Shown in pieces: positions 8,126-15,475 of a DNA stretch of 64,000 nucleotides. The DNA lies in the NCBI GenBank assembly GCA_934699585.1, contig CAKUWY010000018.1, forward strand, positions 1 to 64,000, read 5' to 3'. The notes under the pieces are model-generated. The model made no database searches and had not been told where the DNA came from. It saw only the letters and a list, made by a program, of their open reading frames with translations. How positions within the stretch are numbered: the first letter of the stretch is position 1; each line of letters opens with the position of its first letter. This DNA comes from an uncultured Fibrobacter sp. Lineage in GTDB: Bacteria; Fibrobacterota; Fibrobacteria; Fibrobacterales; Fibrobacteraceae. Both the position numbers and the translations under genes were made by a program.

Positions 8126-8437
8126 TTACTTGAACTTGACGGCGGTGCCGTAAACGATGATTTCGGCGGAGCCCGTCATGACGGAGGCGGTGGCGAAACG
8201 GACATTTATGATGGCGTCAGCCCCGATGCCTCGGGCCTGCTTTTCCATGCGCTCGATGGCGATGTTGCGGGCATCGTTCAGCATCTCGGTGTAGCCTGCG
8301 ATTTCGCCGCCTATGATGGTCTTGAGGCCTGCGAAGACGTCGCGGACCACGTTTTTGCTGAAGACCACGCTGCCGCGTACCAACTGGAGGGTCTCGAATT
8401 CCTTGCCGGTGATAAAGTCCGTATTGTAAAGCTGCAT
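8126..8437 (-). CDS. YbjQ/UPF0145 family protein
   Basis: This small soluble protein of 103 residues matches the YbjQ (UPF0145) family. It has TGKEFETLQLVRGSVVFSKN near the N-terminus, then a GGEIAGYTEML segment and the GADAIINVRF motif. The family forms a pentameric beta-rich ring of unknown function and has been annotated as a putative heavy-metal-binding domain. GGAGG lies about 7 bp before the ATG, a strong ribosome binding site for this window. The RNA methyltransferase gene follows 17 bp downstream and is probably in the same transcript. Confidence 0.88.
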   Translation of the reverse strand: MQLYNTDFITGKEFETLQLVRGSVVFSKNVVRDVFAGLKTIIGGEIAGYTEMLNDARNIAIERMEKQARGIGADAIINVRFATASVMTGSAEIIVYGTAVKFK

Positions 8438-8517
8438 GGCGGCCTCCTTTTTTCTTGTCTACGGCAACAATATATAAATCGGCGGCTTCAGGACGGCATA
8501 TGGGCGGCAGAAAAGCT

Positions 8518-8750
8518 CGTTTTCGGAGTGGCGGGCCTATAAAAGTGCTTTTTGGTGCGCTTTTATATGCCTTTTGTTAATTTGTTTGTAGTTAATTTGG
8601 AGGGTTGGGTCTCAAAAATACATATAAATCTTATCAAATAGAATGTTTTATATGTACTTTTGTTAATTTGTGTGTAACATTTTTGCGTTCTTGGAGGGGA
8701 GAGGGGCATATAAAAGGCCCCTTGGGGACGGTTTTATAGGTACGCACCCT
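8518..8750. repeat. AT-rich direct repeats and TATAAAAG palindromes in a 313-bp gap
   Basis: The gap 8438-8750 has no gene. TTTTATATG followed by CTTTTGTTAATTTGTKTGTA occurs at 8561-8590 and again at 8646-8676. Palindromes of the form CCTATAAAAG...CTTTTATATG lie around 8535-8570 and 8708-8740. The function is unknown; a terminator or promoter-region duplication is possible. Confidence 0.6.
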
Positions 8751-9800
8751 CTAAAAGAACCTCTTAAAAAAGGAAATGGGCCTGAAAAGTGCCGTCACCA
8801 GCAGGGAAACGGCAAAAACGGCCGCCGCCACGACGGGAACCACGACGATGGGGTGGGGCGAGAGGAGCGACAGCTCGAGTCCGTAGAAAAGCTTGATGAA
8901 AAGTGGGTGAATCAGGTACACGCCCAGCATGCAGGCCGAAACGAAGGTGAGGCGGCGGTTTGTGGTCAGCACGCCCCGGTACCGTTCACAGAAAAAGCAG
9001 AAAATGGCGGCGGCAATCAGGAAGGTGGTTGGCTGGAAATTGCCCAAAAAATATTCGTTGGGCTTGGAGCGGTCGATAGAAAAGTACGTGGAGGAGACGA
9101 AGGCGAACGCCCAGGAGGCAACGGCCGAGAGGTACAGGATTTTTCGGGCCAGGGGTTTCAGGCCGTAGTGGGAAATGTAGAATCCGGTGAGGTAGAAGCC
9201 CGCGAAGGTGGTACATCCCTGGATGCGGATGTTCTTGTAGAGCGTAAAGTCGGCCAGGCGTTCCAACAGGTGGTTCACCATGGGGAGTACCAGGCCAAAG
9301 CAGAAGAAGATGCCGATGACGTAGAGGACCATGCGATGGCTGGCATGTTCGGTAAAGACCCGTATGGCCGGGGTTAGAACGTAGAGCCCAGCGATGGTGT
9401 AAAGGAACCAGAGGTGGGTGGGTGGCTTGGTGAAAAGCAGGAGTGGCGTGGCGAAAATGTCTTTGACAGTCCCGCCGGCGACGAGGGTGTTGACCGTTCC
9501 GTAGACGACGACCCAGAACACCAGCAAAAGCAAGATGCGGGTGAGATTCTTGCCCAGGACTTTCTCCGGCGGGTGGGCGTACCGGGGCGAAAGCATGAAC
9601 GCCCCGCTGATCATGATGAACACGCCCACGCCGAAGCGGGCGATGCTGTTGTAAAAGTTCAGGGTGAGCCACTCGTCGGTACGCACGGGAATGTTGTACC
9701 AGGCGGAGGTGACGGTGTGTTGGAAAACGACGGAAAAGGCCGCTATGATTCTCAGGATTTCGGCGTAGAGTTCCCTAGGCTTTACGGGAGTCATTTCCAT
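8751..9800 (-). CDS. Acyltransferase 3 family integral membrane protein
   Basis: This is a polytopic inner-membrane acyltransferase of the OafA/WecH type (acyltransferase family 3). Such enzymes acetylate or succinylate surface glycans. The family motif, an arginine and a histidine about 10 residues apart, is seen as RIIAAFSVVFQH near residues 17-28. About ten hydrophobic segments follow, with ISGAFML near 59-66 and VYLIHP near 293-299. The 349-residue length is normal for the class without an extracytoplasmic SGNH domain. It lies 5 bp downstream of thrH on the same strand. The acceptor substrate cannot be inferred. Confidence 0.85.
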   Translation of the reverse strand: MEMTPVKPRELYAEILRIIAAFSVVFQHTVTSAWYNIPVRTDEWLTLNFYNSIARFGVGVFIMISGAFMLSPRYAHPPEKVLGKNLTRILLLLVFWVVVYGTVNTLVAGGTVKDIFATPLLLFTKPPTHLWFLYTIAGLYVLTPAIRVFTEHASHRMVLYVIGIFFCFGLVLPMVNHLLERLADFTLYKNIRIQGCTTFAGFYLTGFYISHYGLKPLARKILYLSAVASWAFAFVSSTYFSIDRSKPNEYFLGNFQPTTFLIAAAIFCFFCERYRGVLTTNRRLTFVSACMLGVYLIHPLFIKLFYGLELSLLSPHPIVVVPVVAAAVFAVSLLVTALFRPISFFKRFF

Positions 9801-9805
9801 GCCGT

Positions 9806-10423
9806 TTAGAGCGTCGCCTGGAACTGGTGGAACTTTTCCAGCAGCTCGGCGTAGGTCTTGGTGGCCTCCAGTTGCGGGAATTGGGCCACGATGGAGTCCG
9901 GCGCGCAGAAGAAGCAGCCCTTGTCGGCCTGCAGGAGCATGCCGGTATCGTTGAAGGAATCTCCCGAGGCGAACACCTTGAAGTTCAGGTCCTGCAGGTG
10001 CTTTACCACCTTGGTCTTCTGGTCGGTAAGGCGCAGGTGGTAGCCCACGATGCGGTCGTTTTGTACTTCCAGGTTATGGCAGAAGATGGTGGGGAAGGCG
10101 AGGTTCCTCATGATGGGGTAGGCGAATTCCTGGAAGGTGTCCGAAAGGATAATCACCTGGGTCTCGTCCCGGAGCTGGTCCATAAAGGCGCGGGCGCCGT
10201 CGAGCAGGCCCAGGTTCGCAATGACGTTCTGGATGTCCGAAAGCTTGATGCCTTCGCGGTCGAGAATCTTGATGCGGCCCTTCATGAGCTCGTCGTAGTT
10301 GGGAATGTCGCGGGTGGTCAGGCGCAGGTCAGCGACACCCGTCTTTTCGGCGACGGCAATCCAGATTTCGGGGGCGAGAACTCCTTCCAGGTCCAGGGTA
10401 ACGACACATTGCTTGGTGAACAT
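9806..10423 (-). CDS. thrH: ThrH-type phosphoserine phosphatase / phosphoserine:homoserine phosphotransferase
   Basis: This HAD-superfamily enzyme of 205 residues resembles ThrH of Pseudomonas, which has phosphoserine phosphatase activity and can move the phosphate to homoserine. Motif I is DLEGVLAPE at 11-19, with the DxE form typical of ThrH rather than DxD. TTRDIPNYDELMKGR is in the cap region, VIILSDTF is motif II, and ASGDSFNDTGML is motif IV with its Asp pair. The size and cap sequence separate it from classical SerB. It is upstream of, and probably co-transcribed with, the acyltransferase gene. Confidence 0.9.
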   Translation of the reverse strand: MFTKQCVVTLDLEGVLAPEIWIAVAEKTGVADLRLTTRDIPNYDELMKGRIKILDREGIKLSDIQNVIANLGLLDGARAFMDQLRDETQVIILSDTFQEFAYPIMRNLAFPTIFCHNLEVQNDRIVGYHLRLTDQKTKVVKHLQDLNFKVFASGDSFNDTGMLLQADKGCFFCAPDSIVAQFPQLEATKTYAELLEKFHQFQATL

Positions 10424-10429
10424 AGGGCT

Positions 10430-10598
10430 TGTTAGTTGGTGGTTAGTGATAAGGTATGAGGTTTGGGGTCGCGCTAAAGCGCTTTGAGGTCGCTTCGCTT
10501 TGAGGTTTGAGTAATCTTGTTGGCATTCCCCGCAGATTCGTTTTCATTAGCATTCGCTCATAACCTCATAGCTCAGAGCCTTGCGACGCAAGGCGACC
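10430..10598. repeat. TTAGT heptamers and TGAGG-hairpin modules between hslO and thrH
   Basis: The gap carries GGTTAGT-like units. It then has TATGAGG/TTTGAGG heptamers alternating with short hairpins such as GCGCTAAAGCGC and CGCTTCGC, and ends with GCCTTGCGACGCAAGGC. The same module type is seen at 53105-53238, at 57511-57660 and inside the methyltransferase gene. Confidence 0.6.
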
Positions 10599-11480
10599 TC
10601 ACGGCTGATTTCGTTCCTTTATAATTTCTCTCAGGTCTGCAATCGTAATCTGGTACGGAGTGCGGCAGAAATCGCAGATGACTTCCAGGTCCTTGCCTTC
10701 GGCTTCCAGGTCCTGCAGGTCCTGGAGGGGGAGGGTGGCAAGGGTCGCCAAGGTGCGTTCGTGGCTGCAGGGGCAATAGGCCCTGGGGTCGATTTCTTTC
10801 ACGATATCGATTTCGTAGGGGCCCCGCAGCTGGTCCAGAAGCTCGTCCAGGTCAAATCCTTCGGGGGTGTTCATGTCGCAGAACTTGGGCAGGTTCTGCA
10901 CGATGACCTCTATCAGGTTGATGTCCTTGTCTTCCAGGTCCGGGAACGCCTCGATGTAGAAACCGGCGGCGTAGTCCAGCTTGCTCGGGTCCTGGGCGTT
11001 AAAAGCGGCCTCGATGCCAACGGCGGAGCAGATCTGCTCCGATTGCAACAGGTAGGTGGCCAGGTTCTGGCCCATGGATACCGACGGAGCCTCGATGATG
11101 CTCTCGTGGACCCGCTTGCCCTGCTCGTTCAGCTTGACCACGCGGATGCTCTGGGGAATCAGGGCGGGCTCGTTACCGCCCACGGCGGCAAGTTCCGGCT
11201 GCGGGATCATGGCACGCACCAGGCCCTGGGGCGTCGTGTCCGACTGCACCAGCGTGATTTCGCCGCCAAAACGGGTGGTCAGCGACACGGTTCCCGGAAA
11301 CTTCAGCGAGGCGCTCAAAAAAATGCTTGCGATGGAGTTCTCGGCCAAAAGCTTCAGGGCGAAACCCTGTGCGTTGTGCTTTTTGCCGATTTCGTTCATC
11401 GTCGCGGTCAAATCGACGACAATCAGGCGGAAGGGCGTTCTCTTGCCCGTGGCGCGGATAATGCGGTCCTTGAAATTCAT
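10599..11480 (-). CDS. hslO: Hsp33 redox-regulated chaperonin
   Basis: Hsp33 is a cytoplasmic holdase switched on when oxidation releases its zinc. The four zinc ligands are present as CPC at 236-238 and CDFC at 269-272, in the C-terminal redox domain. The N-terminal domain has the usual start (about residues 1-15, ending TGKRTPFRL) and a GGEITLVQSDTT segment. The gap between the cysteine pairs (30 residues) is normal. The length, 293 residues, is typical. The gene is transcribed alone or ahead of thrH, from which it is separated by a 175-bp repeat-rich gap. Confidence 0.92.
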   Translation of the reverse strand: MNFKDRIIRATGKRTPFRLIVVDLTATMNEIGKKHNAQGFALKLLAENSIASIFLSASLKFPGTVSLTTRFGGEITLVQSDTTPQGLVRAMIPQPELAAVGGNEPALIPQSIRVVKLNEQGKRVHESIIEAPSVSMGQNLATYLLQSEQICSAVGIEAAFNAQDPSKLDYAAGFYIEAFPDLEDKDINLIEVIVQNLPKFCDMNTPEGFDLDELLDQLRGPYEIDIVKEIDPRAYCPCSHERTLATLATLPLQDLQDLEAEGKDLEVICDFCRTPYQITIADLREIIKERNQP

Positions 11481-11509
11481 GGCACAAAGATAGAATAGTG
11501 GTTGGTGGT

Positions 11510-11530
11510 TAGTGGCTAGTGGTTAGGGAC
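11510..11530. repeat. Heptamer-period repeat (TAG every 7 bp)
   Basis: TAG recurs at 11510, 11517 and 11524 within GGTTAGT/GGCTAGT/GGTTAGG units upstream of hslO. Confidence 0.6.
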
Positions 11531-11557
11531 GAGGGAGGGAAAAAGCCCTTGGATAGG

Positions 11558-11636
11558 TGGGGGGAGGTCTCCCCCTCGCTTCAGCCACGGCTTCCGCTAC
11601 CCCCTCTCCTAGGAGGCTCCGTCCCCTAAGACCCCC
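11558..11636 (-). repeat. Composite GC-rich element, short copy
   Basis: The copy begins with a GGGGGGAGGTCTCCCCC hairpin, has CTACCCCCTCTCCTAGG, and ends GGAGGCTCCGTCCCCTAAG. Its ends match the elements at 7555, 13065, 16857 and 34396, with a short interior. Confidence 0.75.
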
Positions 11637-11654
11637 GAAAGCAGAGATGTTCGA

Positions 11655-11909
11655 AATAGCGAGATTATGGAAATCTCGCACTTTCCTACCGGAATAGCGA
11701 GATTGGACAAGAACTTCGCCATGCTTCAGTTCTTGCCCTACGGGTTAAGCCTTCGGCTTAATCCCTAAATCGGCTATATTCACTTTGTTCATCGCCGATT
11801 CAGTGCCAAAACAGTCACTTTGTTCCTGTTTTGCCCTTCGGGCTTGCCTGCGATTCTCGCAGGTCAAGGCCTCCGCATCTGCGTTTCACTTCATTCCGCA
11901 GTTGCGTAG
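11655..11909. repeat. Chain of palindromic modules beside a broken tRNA-Pro
   Basis: Reading plus: GCGAGATT/AATCTCGC; a tRNA-Pro 3'-end piece (GGAATAGCGAGATT, 11690-11703); CAAGAAC/GTTCTTG; TTAAGCC-TTC-GGCTTAA; AATCGGC/GCCGATT and CAAAACAG/CTGTTTTG, each around TCACTTTGTTC; GCCC-TTC-GGGC; CCTGCGA-TTC-TCGCAGG; and a CTGCG/CGCAG stem around TCACTTCATTC. No gene is present here. Confidence 0.75.
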
Positions 11910-11963
11910 TCGAACTCACGACCTCTTGCTCCCGAAGCAAGCGCTCTACCAGGCTGAGCTATA
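11910..11963 (-). pseudogene. tRNA-Pro(CGG) fragment: D-arm to T-loop only
   Basis: The segment is identical to the intact tRNA-Pro at 13766-13838 from the D-stem to TTCGA of the T-loop, including the TTCGGGA anticodon loop. The 5' acceptor strand has changed to CCCACTA and cannot pair with the TATTCCG end piece found about 210 bp downstream on the same strand. The T-stem is separated from its partner by the palindrome chain, so it is probably non-functional. Confidence 0.7.
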
Positions 11964-11979
11964 GTGGGGCTAAATTTTT

Positions 11980-11987
11980 TATATTTG
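11980..11987 (+). promoter_or_regulatory. TAnnTTTG promoter -10 box
   Basis: TATATTTG ends 5 bp before the ATG at 11993, and no ribosome binding site fits between. A leaderless or near-leaderless transcript is implied. Confidence 0.6.
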
Positions 11988-11992
11988 TGCCC

Positions 11993-12514
11993 ATGAAAAA
12001 TTTTCCCGCATTAAAACTTTGCGCCCTAGGGCTTGCGCTGTTAATTCCCACTGGTTGCGCCTATATGATGGAGAACGATTCCGGGTCGCCGGAAATACTT
12101 TCCATAGAAGACTTTCAGGGGTGCTTCTACGAAGAGTATTTTAGTGACTATAGCGACGAAACAACACCCGATACGTTGCTGTTTGGTAGCCTAGACTGTC
12201 GCAAAGTATGCGTTTACGGGGATTCGGTGGTCAAGTCGAGATATACGCAATATAGATCCTATATGACCAAAGATTCTTCATCGCTTATTCCAACGGAATC
12301 GCCGTCAAAAAGGGATACGATTTTTTCGACATTGAAAATTCTGGAACCAGAAGTGGATGGCTTCTTTAGAAAGAATATTTCTGGATTCGATTGGGATGTT
12401 TGCAAGACTGAAAACTATGTTGTTTATTGTCGTGAACGCCGTTCTGTCAACCATGAAACCGTTGAAGTTTGGGCAGAAATTAAGCGGGAGGCTAATTTAT
12501 GCAACGCCTTCTAG
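11993..12514 (+). CDS. Hypothetical lipoprotein, 173 aa
   Basis: I recognise no family. The N-terminus is a lipoprotein signal peptide with a hydrophobic core ending LLIPTGC (Cys at about 22), although proline at -3 is not ideal for a lipobox. The mature part is acidic and Asp/Ser-rich, with several cysteines (GCFYEE, CRKVC, DVCK, YCRERR) that could form disulfides in the periplasm. The ATG at 11993 was chosen because the longer frame upstream would read through tRNA-Pro fragments. It overlaps the next gene by 16 bp, so the two probably form an operon. Codon use is more AT-rich than the surrounding housekeeping genes, which hints at accessory DNA. Confidence 0.75.
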   Translation: MKNFPALKLCALGLALLIPTGCAYMMENDSGSPEILSIEDFQGCFYEEYFSDYSDETTPDTLLFGSLDCRKVCVYGDSVVKSRYTQYRSYMTKDSSSLIPTESPSKRDTIFSTLKILEPEVDGFFRKNISGFDWDVCKTENYVVYCRERRSVNHETVEVWAEIKREANLCNAF

Positions 12515-13062
12515 TCTTTTGCCTACTGGCTCTTTGCATTAACGCGCATGCCGTATTCTTGGCGGGCTATGTAGGCGATAGCCGAATTCAGTCTTCCAAC
12601 GACATCTACAAACCCGCCGGAATTGTGGGACTTTCTTTGGACGCGGGGTTCTTTAATGAACCCGAAAATATCGTGGACTACAAACTCTCCTTTGTACTCA
12701 AGCGGTTCGGTTATTCTCACCATGATGGCGATGAAACTGTTTCGCTCTGGAGCATCGGAATAAAGCCTTTGACATGGTCCATTACACTCTACGATGTGTC
12801 TCTGGAACTGTATGGCTCGTTCAACTACATATTTTCCACAAACGGAAATACCGAGTATTTCGAAAGCAAACTTTATAGGAAAACTGATGCCGCTAGTTAC
12901 ACCTATGGTTATGGGTATCGGCTAGGCTATAACATCAATCCCCAGTTCTTTGTGGCGCTCCAGATGGATATGCAGTTTATGGAGTGGAGGTCTAACCGCG
13001 TTGCAAACAACGAATATATCGGCGGGGTAGGACTCTCCTTCCAGTGGAACTTGCCTTTGTAG
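12499..13062 (+). CDS. Hypothetical exported, probably outer-membrane beta-barrel protein, 187 aa
   Basis: A signal peptide of about 18 residues ends at INAHA. The mature part has alternating aromatic/polar strands (SLELYGSFNYIF, YTYGYGYRLGYNI, FFVALQMDMQF, EYIGGVGLSFQWNL) and ends in a hydrophobic-aromatic strand, as in small outer-membrane barrels. No named family is recognised. The gene overlaps the lipoprotein gene by 16 bp, so lipoprotein and barrel may act together at the outer membrane. A GGGGGAGGCCTCCCCC hairpin starts 3 bp after its stop codon. Confidence 0.75.
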   Translation: MQRLLVFCLLALCINAHAVFLAGYVGDSRIQSSNDIYKPAGIVGLSLDAGFFNEPENIVDYKLSFVLKRFGYSHHDGDETVSLWSIGIKPLTWSITLYDVSLELYGSFNYIFSTNGNTEYFESKLYRKTDAASYTYGYGYRLGYNINPQFFVALQMDMQFMEWRSNRVANNEYIGGVGLSFQWNLPL

Positions 13063-13064
13063 CA

Positions 13065-13138
13065 GGGGGAGGCCTCCCCCTCGGCGAAGCCTATAGTCTT
13101 CGCCTACCCCCTCTCCTAAGGGCTTCGCCCTTAAAAAC
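13065..13138 (-). repeat. Composite GC-rich element directly after a stop codon
   Basis: The perfect hairpin GGGGGAGGCCTCCCCC (13065-13080) is followed by TCGGCGAAG, CCTACCCCCTCTCCTAAGG and GGCTTCGCCC. It is the same end-to-end layout as the copies at 11558, 16857 and 34396, and it starts 3 bp after the stop of the plus-strand barrel gene. Confidence 0.75.
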
Positions 13139-13733
13139 CTGAATGCGGAGGGATGGCGAGATGAGACAAAAACCTCGTGATACTCGGTTTTTGCCCTTCG
13201 GGTTAAGCCTACTGCTAGGATGTCATCCCCGCGCAGGCGGGGATCTCCGTGCAGTTTGGCATCGGAATAGCGAGATAAGACAAAGCCTTCATTATATTCA
13301 GGCTTTGCCCTACGGGTTAAGCCTTTGGCTTAATCTCTGAATCGGCTGTATTCACTTTGTTCATCGCCGATTCAGTGCCAAAACAGTCACTTTGTTCCTG
13401 TTTTGCCCTTCGGGCTTGCCGTGCTTTGCACGGTCAAGGCCTCCCGCGTCGCGTTTCACTTCGTTCCGCTCCGCGGTAGTCGAACTCACTTCGTGAGTTC
13501 TCATCTCGCGCCCATTCCGATACGAAAGGGCTCCAGCATTGGGATTGCAATGTTATGGACGAAGCCCTTTCTACCGGAATAGCGAGATAAGACAAAGCCT
13601 TCATTATATTCAGGCTTTGCCCTTCGGGTTAAGCCTGCGGCTTAATCTCTGAATCGGCTATATTCACTTCGTTCATCGCCGATTCAGTCGAACTCACTTC
13701 GTGAGTTCTCATCTCGCGTAATATTCCGATACG
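13139..13733. repeat. Palindrome-dense, gene-free tRNA-flanking region
   Basis: No gene is seen. Modules include tRNA-Pro 3'-end pieces (about 13264-13276 and 13576-13588), a GTCATCC hairpin at 13222-13248, TTAAGCC/GGCTTAA stems, GAACTCAC-TTC-GTGAGTTC at 13482-13500 and 13690-13708, and conserved-loop palindromes at 13340-13372, 13379-13405, 13444-13476 and 13652-13684. Confidence 0.75.
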
Positions 13734-13762
13734 AAAAAGGCACCCACAGGGGGTGCCTTTCG
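13734..13762 (-). terminator. Rho-independent terminator of tRNA-Pro
   Basis: On the minus strand AAAGGCACC pairs with GGTGCCTTT around a short loop and is followed by TTTTTCG. It begins a few bases after the tRNA 3' end. The flanking CGTATCGGAAT/ATTCCGATACG extends the palindrome. Confidence 0.75.
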
Positions 13763-13765
13763 TAT

Positions 13766-13838
13766 CGGAATAGCGAGATTCGAACTCACGACCTCTTGCT
13801 CCCGAAGCAAGCGCTCTACCAGGCTGAGCTATATTCCG
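13766..13838 (-). tRNA. tRNA-Pro, anticodon CGG
   Basis: The full cloverleaf is present. The acceptor CGGAATA pairs perfectly with TATTCCG. The D-stem is GCTC/GAGC, the anticodon stem CTTGC/GCAAG encloses TTCGGGA with anticodon CGG, and the T-stem GTGAG/CTCGC encloses TTCGAAT. The C1-G72 pair and an A at position 73 fit proline. CCA is not encoded. It reads CCG codons. A terminator follows at once, and broken copies lie on both sides. Confidence 0.93.
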
Positions 13839-13897
13839 GTTTTGTGGCTCAAAGATAGTTAAAAAAGACGAAAAATTAAAGGTCAAATGCAAATTTT

Positions 13898-14007
13898 TTA
13901 GCGAGATGAGACAAAAACCTAACTTTGTTACGGTTTTTGCCCTACGGGTTAAGCCTTTGGCTTAATCTCTGAATCGGCTGTATTCACTTTGTTCATCGCC
14001 GATTCAG
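13898..14007. repeat. Palindrome chain beside third tRNA-Pro copy
   Basis: The chain holds a TAGCGAGAT tRNA end piece, a CAAAAACC/GGTTTTTG stem, TTAAGCC/GGCTTAA, and AATCGGC/GCCGATT around TCACTTTGTTC (13972-14004). It has the same order as the chain at 11690-11800. Confidence 0.7.
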
Positions 14008-14056
14008 TCGAACTCACGACCTCTTGCTCCCGAAGCAAGCGCTCTACCAGGCTGAG
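14008..14056 (-). pseudogene. Second tRNA-Pro(CGG) fragment
   Basis: It is identical to the intact tRNA from CTCAGCC (D-arm) to TTCGA in the T-loop. The 5' acceptor strand is lost (ATAAACTC precedes) and the T-loop is interrupted by the palindrome chain. Confidence 0.7.
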
Positions 14057-14084
14057 TTTATACCGTGTTAAAGGGTTAATGCGG

Positions 14085-14522
14085 TTATTTTTTCGTTTTT
14101 GGGGCGGGTTTTCCGATTTTCAGGATGCTGGAACCGGCATTCTCGATTTCGGTGCGGTAGAAAACCACCCGGTTTCGCCATTCGGAGCGGACCTTGCGGT
14201 CGATAATCTTCTTGACGTTGCCGTAGGCGGGGTTCCCGCCCCCGTGGATGACACGGAGCACGCTGAGGCCCGCGATGCTCATCTGGGACATGCGGCGTTC
14301 CACCGCCTCCGCCGCCTCGTCGGCGGTCATACCGTGGAGGTCGATCTCGTCTTCGGGTAGCGGTGTGCCCCAGGAGGCGGGATTCCGGACTTTTTTTCCC
14401 TTGAAAACTTTTTTCTCGGTCGGGATGTCGGCCTTCGCAGCATCCAGGACCTTGTCCTTGTCTTCCATATGGTGGTTCTTGATCCACTCCAGTTGGAAAA
14501 GTTCTTCTTCGTTGAAAGCCAT
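14085..14522 (-). CDS. Smr-domain protein
   Basis: The protein has 145 residues. A charged N-terminal region of about 55 residues is followed by a Smr domain with the DLHGMTADEAAEAVERRM helix start and the VLRVIHGGGN loop. Smr domains nick DNA or RNA and occur alone or at the end of MutS2. The usual [T/I]GxGxH loop is represented by HGGG, as in several bacterial stand-alone Smr proteins. The gene overlaps no neighbour and lies 1 bp downstream of the acyltransferase gene on the same strand, so co-transcription is likely. The cellular target is unknown. Confidence 0.85.
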   Translation of the reverse strand: MAFNEEELFQLEWIKNHHMEDKDKVLDAAKADIPTEKKVFKGKKVRNPASWGTPLPEDEIDLHGMTADEAAEAVERRMSQMSIAGLSVLRVIHGGGNPAYGNVKKIIDRKVRSEWRNRVVFYRTEIENAGSSILKIGKPAPKTKK

Positions 14523-14523
14523 T

Positions 14524-15426
14524 TTATACCTTGAAGTTCTTGTGGTAGTTCCAGGTCCACTGCTCGGGGTGGTCCTCGATCCAGCGTTCCACGTCGGCGG
14601 CTATGGAGCTCACCAGCTCCGCCTCGCCTTCGGGAGAGGCGGCCATCTTGGGCGGGTAGTAGTGCTCGAACCGGATGACGTGCTCCCGGACTTTTTTCCC
14701 CTGCTTGACAACTGTTTCGCTGTAGGTGCTGAAGGTGACGATGCTTGCCCCCATCTGGTTTACCTTGACAGGGAGCCGCAAATAAAGGGTGTTCTTTTTC
14801 CCGAAAAGGGAGACGGTGTTGCCCTTGGTGTTACGGCCCTGGTCCACCACCATGGCAAGGATTCCCCGGGTCTTGAACAGGTTACGGATAAGGCTGGAGA
14901 GGGAATCGGGGTGGTATTCGGTGAGGTTCGGGTCGCTGCGCAGGTCTTCTAGGCACTTGCGCATGGCGGCATCTCCTGCAGAATCGGTAATGAGGTGTAC
15001 CGGCTTGCCGTAACGGCAGAGAATCCGGTGCATGTTCTCGAAGGCGCCCTGGTGGATGCTCATGCCCACCACGGTTCCCTCCTTGGCGGCATCTTGCATG
15101 ATGAATTCGTTCTCGAACCGGACCCGTGCCGTGGCAGAGGAAATCCGGGCCAGCAGGCGGTAGCTGTCGATGCCGTTCCAGTAGATGCTTTCGAACACGT
15201 CTTTGGGCGTGATCTTGTGTTTGCGTGTGGCATTCTTTCCGTAGAAGCCCGTTTCTTGCAGGAGCCGTTCCACGCGGCCATAGGCCCGCTTGGTATGGAG
15301 AGCCTTGTAGATAGGGTACGCAATCTTGAACAGCAGCGCAAAGAAGGCGTCCGGCAACCGCAGCAACGCGTGAAGTGTAGCTTTGTATATGACGAATTTT
15401 GCCTTGAGCATTTTAGAGCTTAGCAC
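14524..15426 (-). CDS. LpxL/HtrB-type lysophospholipid or lipid A acyltransferase
   Basis: This inner-membrane acyltransferase of 300 residues belongs to the lipid A late-acyltransferase family. The catalytic HQGAFE (HxxxxE) is at 125-130, a DQGRNTKGN segment near 213-221, and the typical HPEQWTWNYH near the C-terminus. A hydrophobic N-terminal stretch (about 15-40) provides the membrane anchor. Its likely role is addition of a secondary acyl chain to lipid A or a related glycolipid, using acyl-ACP. It is followed 1 bp later by the Smr gene. The acyl specificity cannot be predicted. Confidence 0.85.
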   Translation of the reverse strand: MLSSKMLKAKFVIYKATLHALLRLPDAFFALLFKIAYPIYKALHTKRAYGRVERLLQETGFYGKNATRKHKITPKDVFESIYWNGIDSYRLLARISSATARVRFENEFIMQDAAKEGTVVGMSIHQGAFENMHRILCRYGKPVHLITDSAGDAAMRKCLEDLRSDPNLTEYHPDSLSSLIRNLFKTRGILAMVVDQGRNTKGNTVSLFGKKNTLYLRLPVKVNQMGASIVTFSTYSETVVKQGKKVREHVIRFEHYYPPKMAASPEGEAELVSSIAADVERWIEDHPEQWTWNYHKNFKV

Positions 15427-15442
15427 ATAGAATGTTTAATTC

Positions 15443-15470
15443 CACATCACACACTTCACATTTCACATTA
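15443..15470. repeat. Heptamer-period repeat (CAC every 7 bp)
   Basis: CAC recurs at 15443, 15450, 15457 and 15464 in the gap between two minus-strand genes. Confidence 0.65.
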
Positions 15471-15475
15471 GTTTT

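Noticed and set aside
11910..11963. A second functional tRNA-Pro
   Set aside because: The acceptor strand cannot pair with any nearby 3' piece and the T-arm is split by more than 200 bp.
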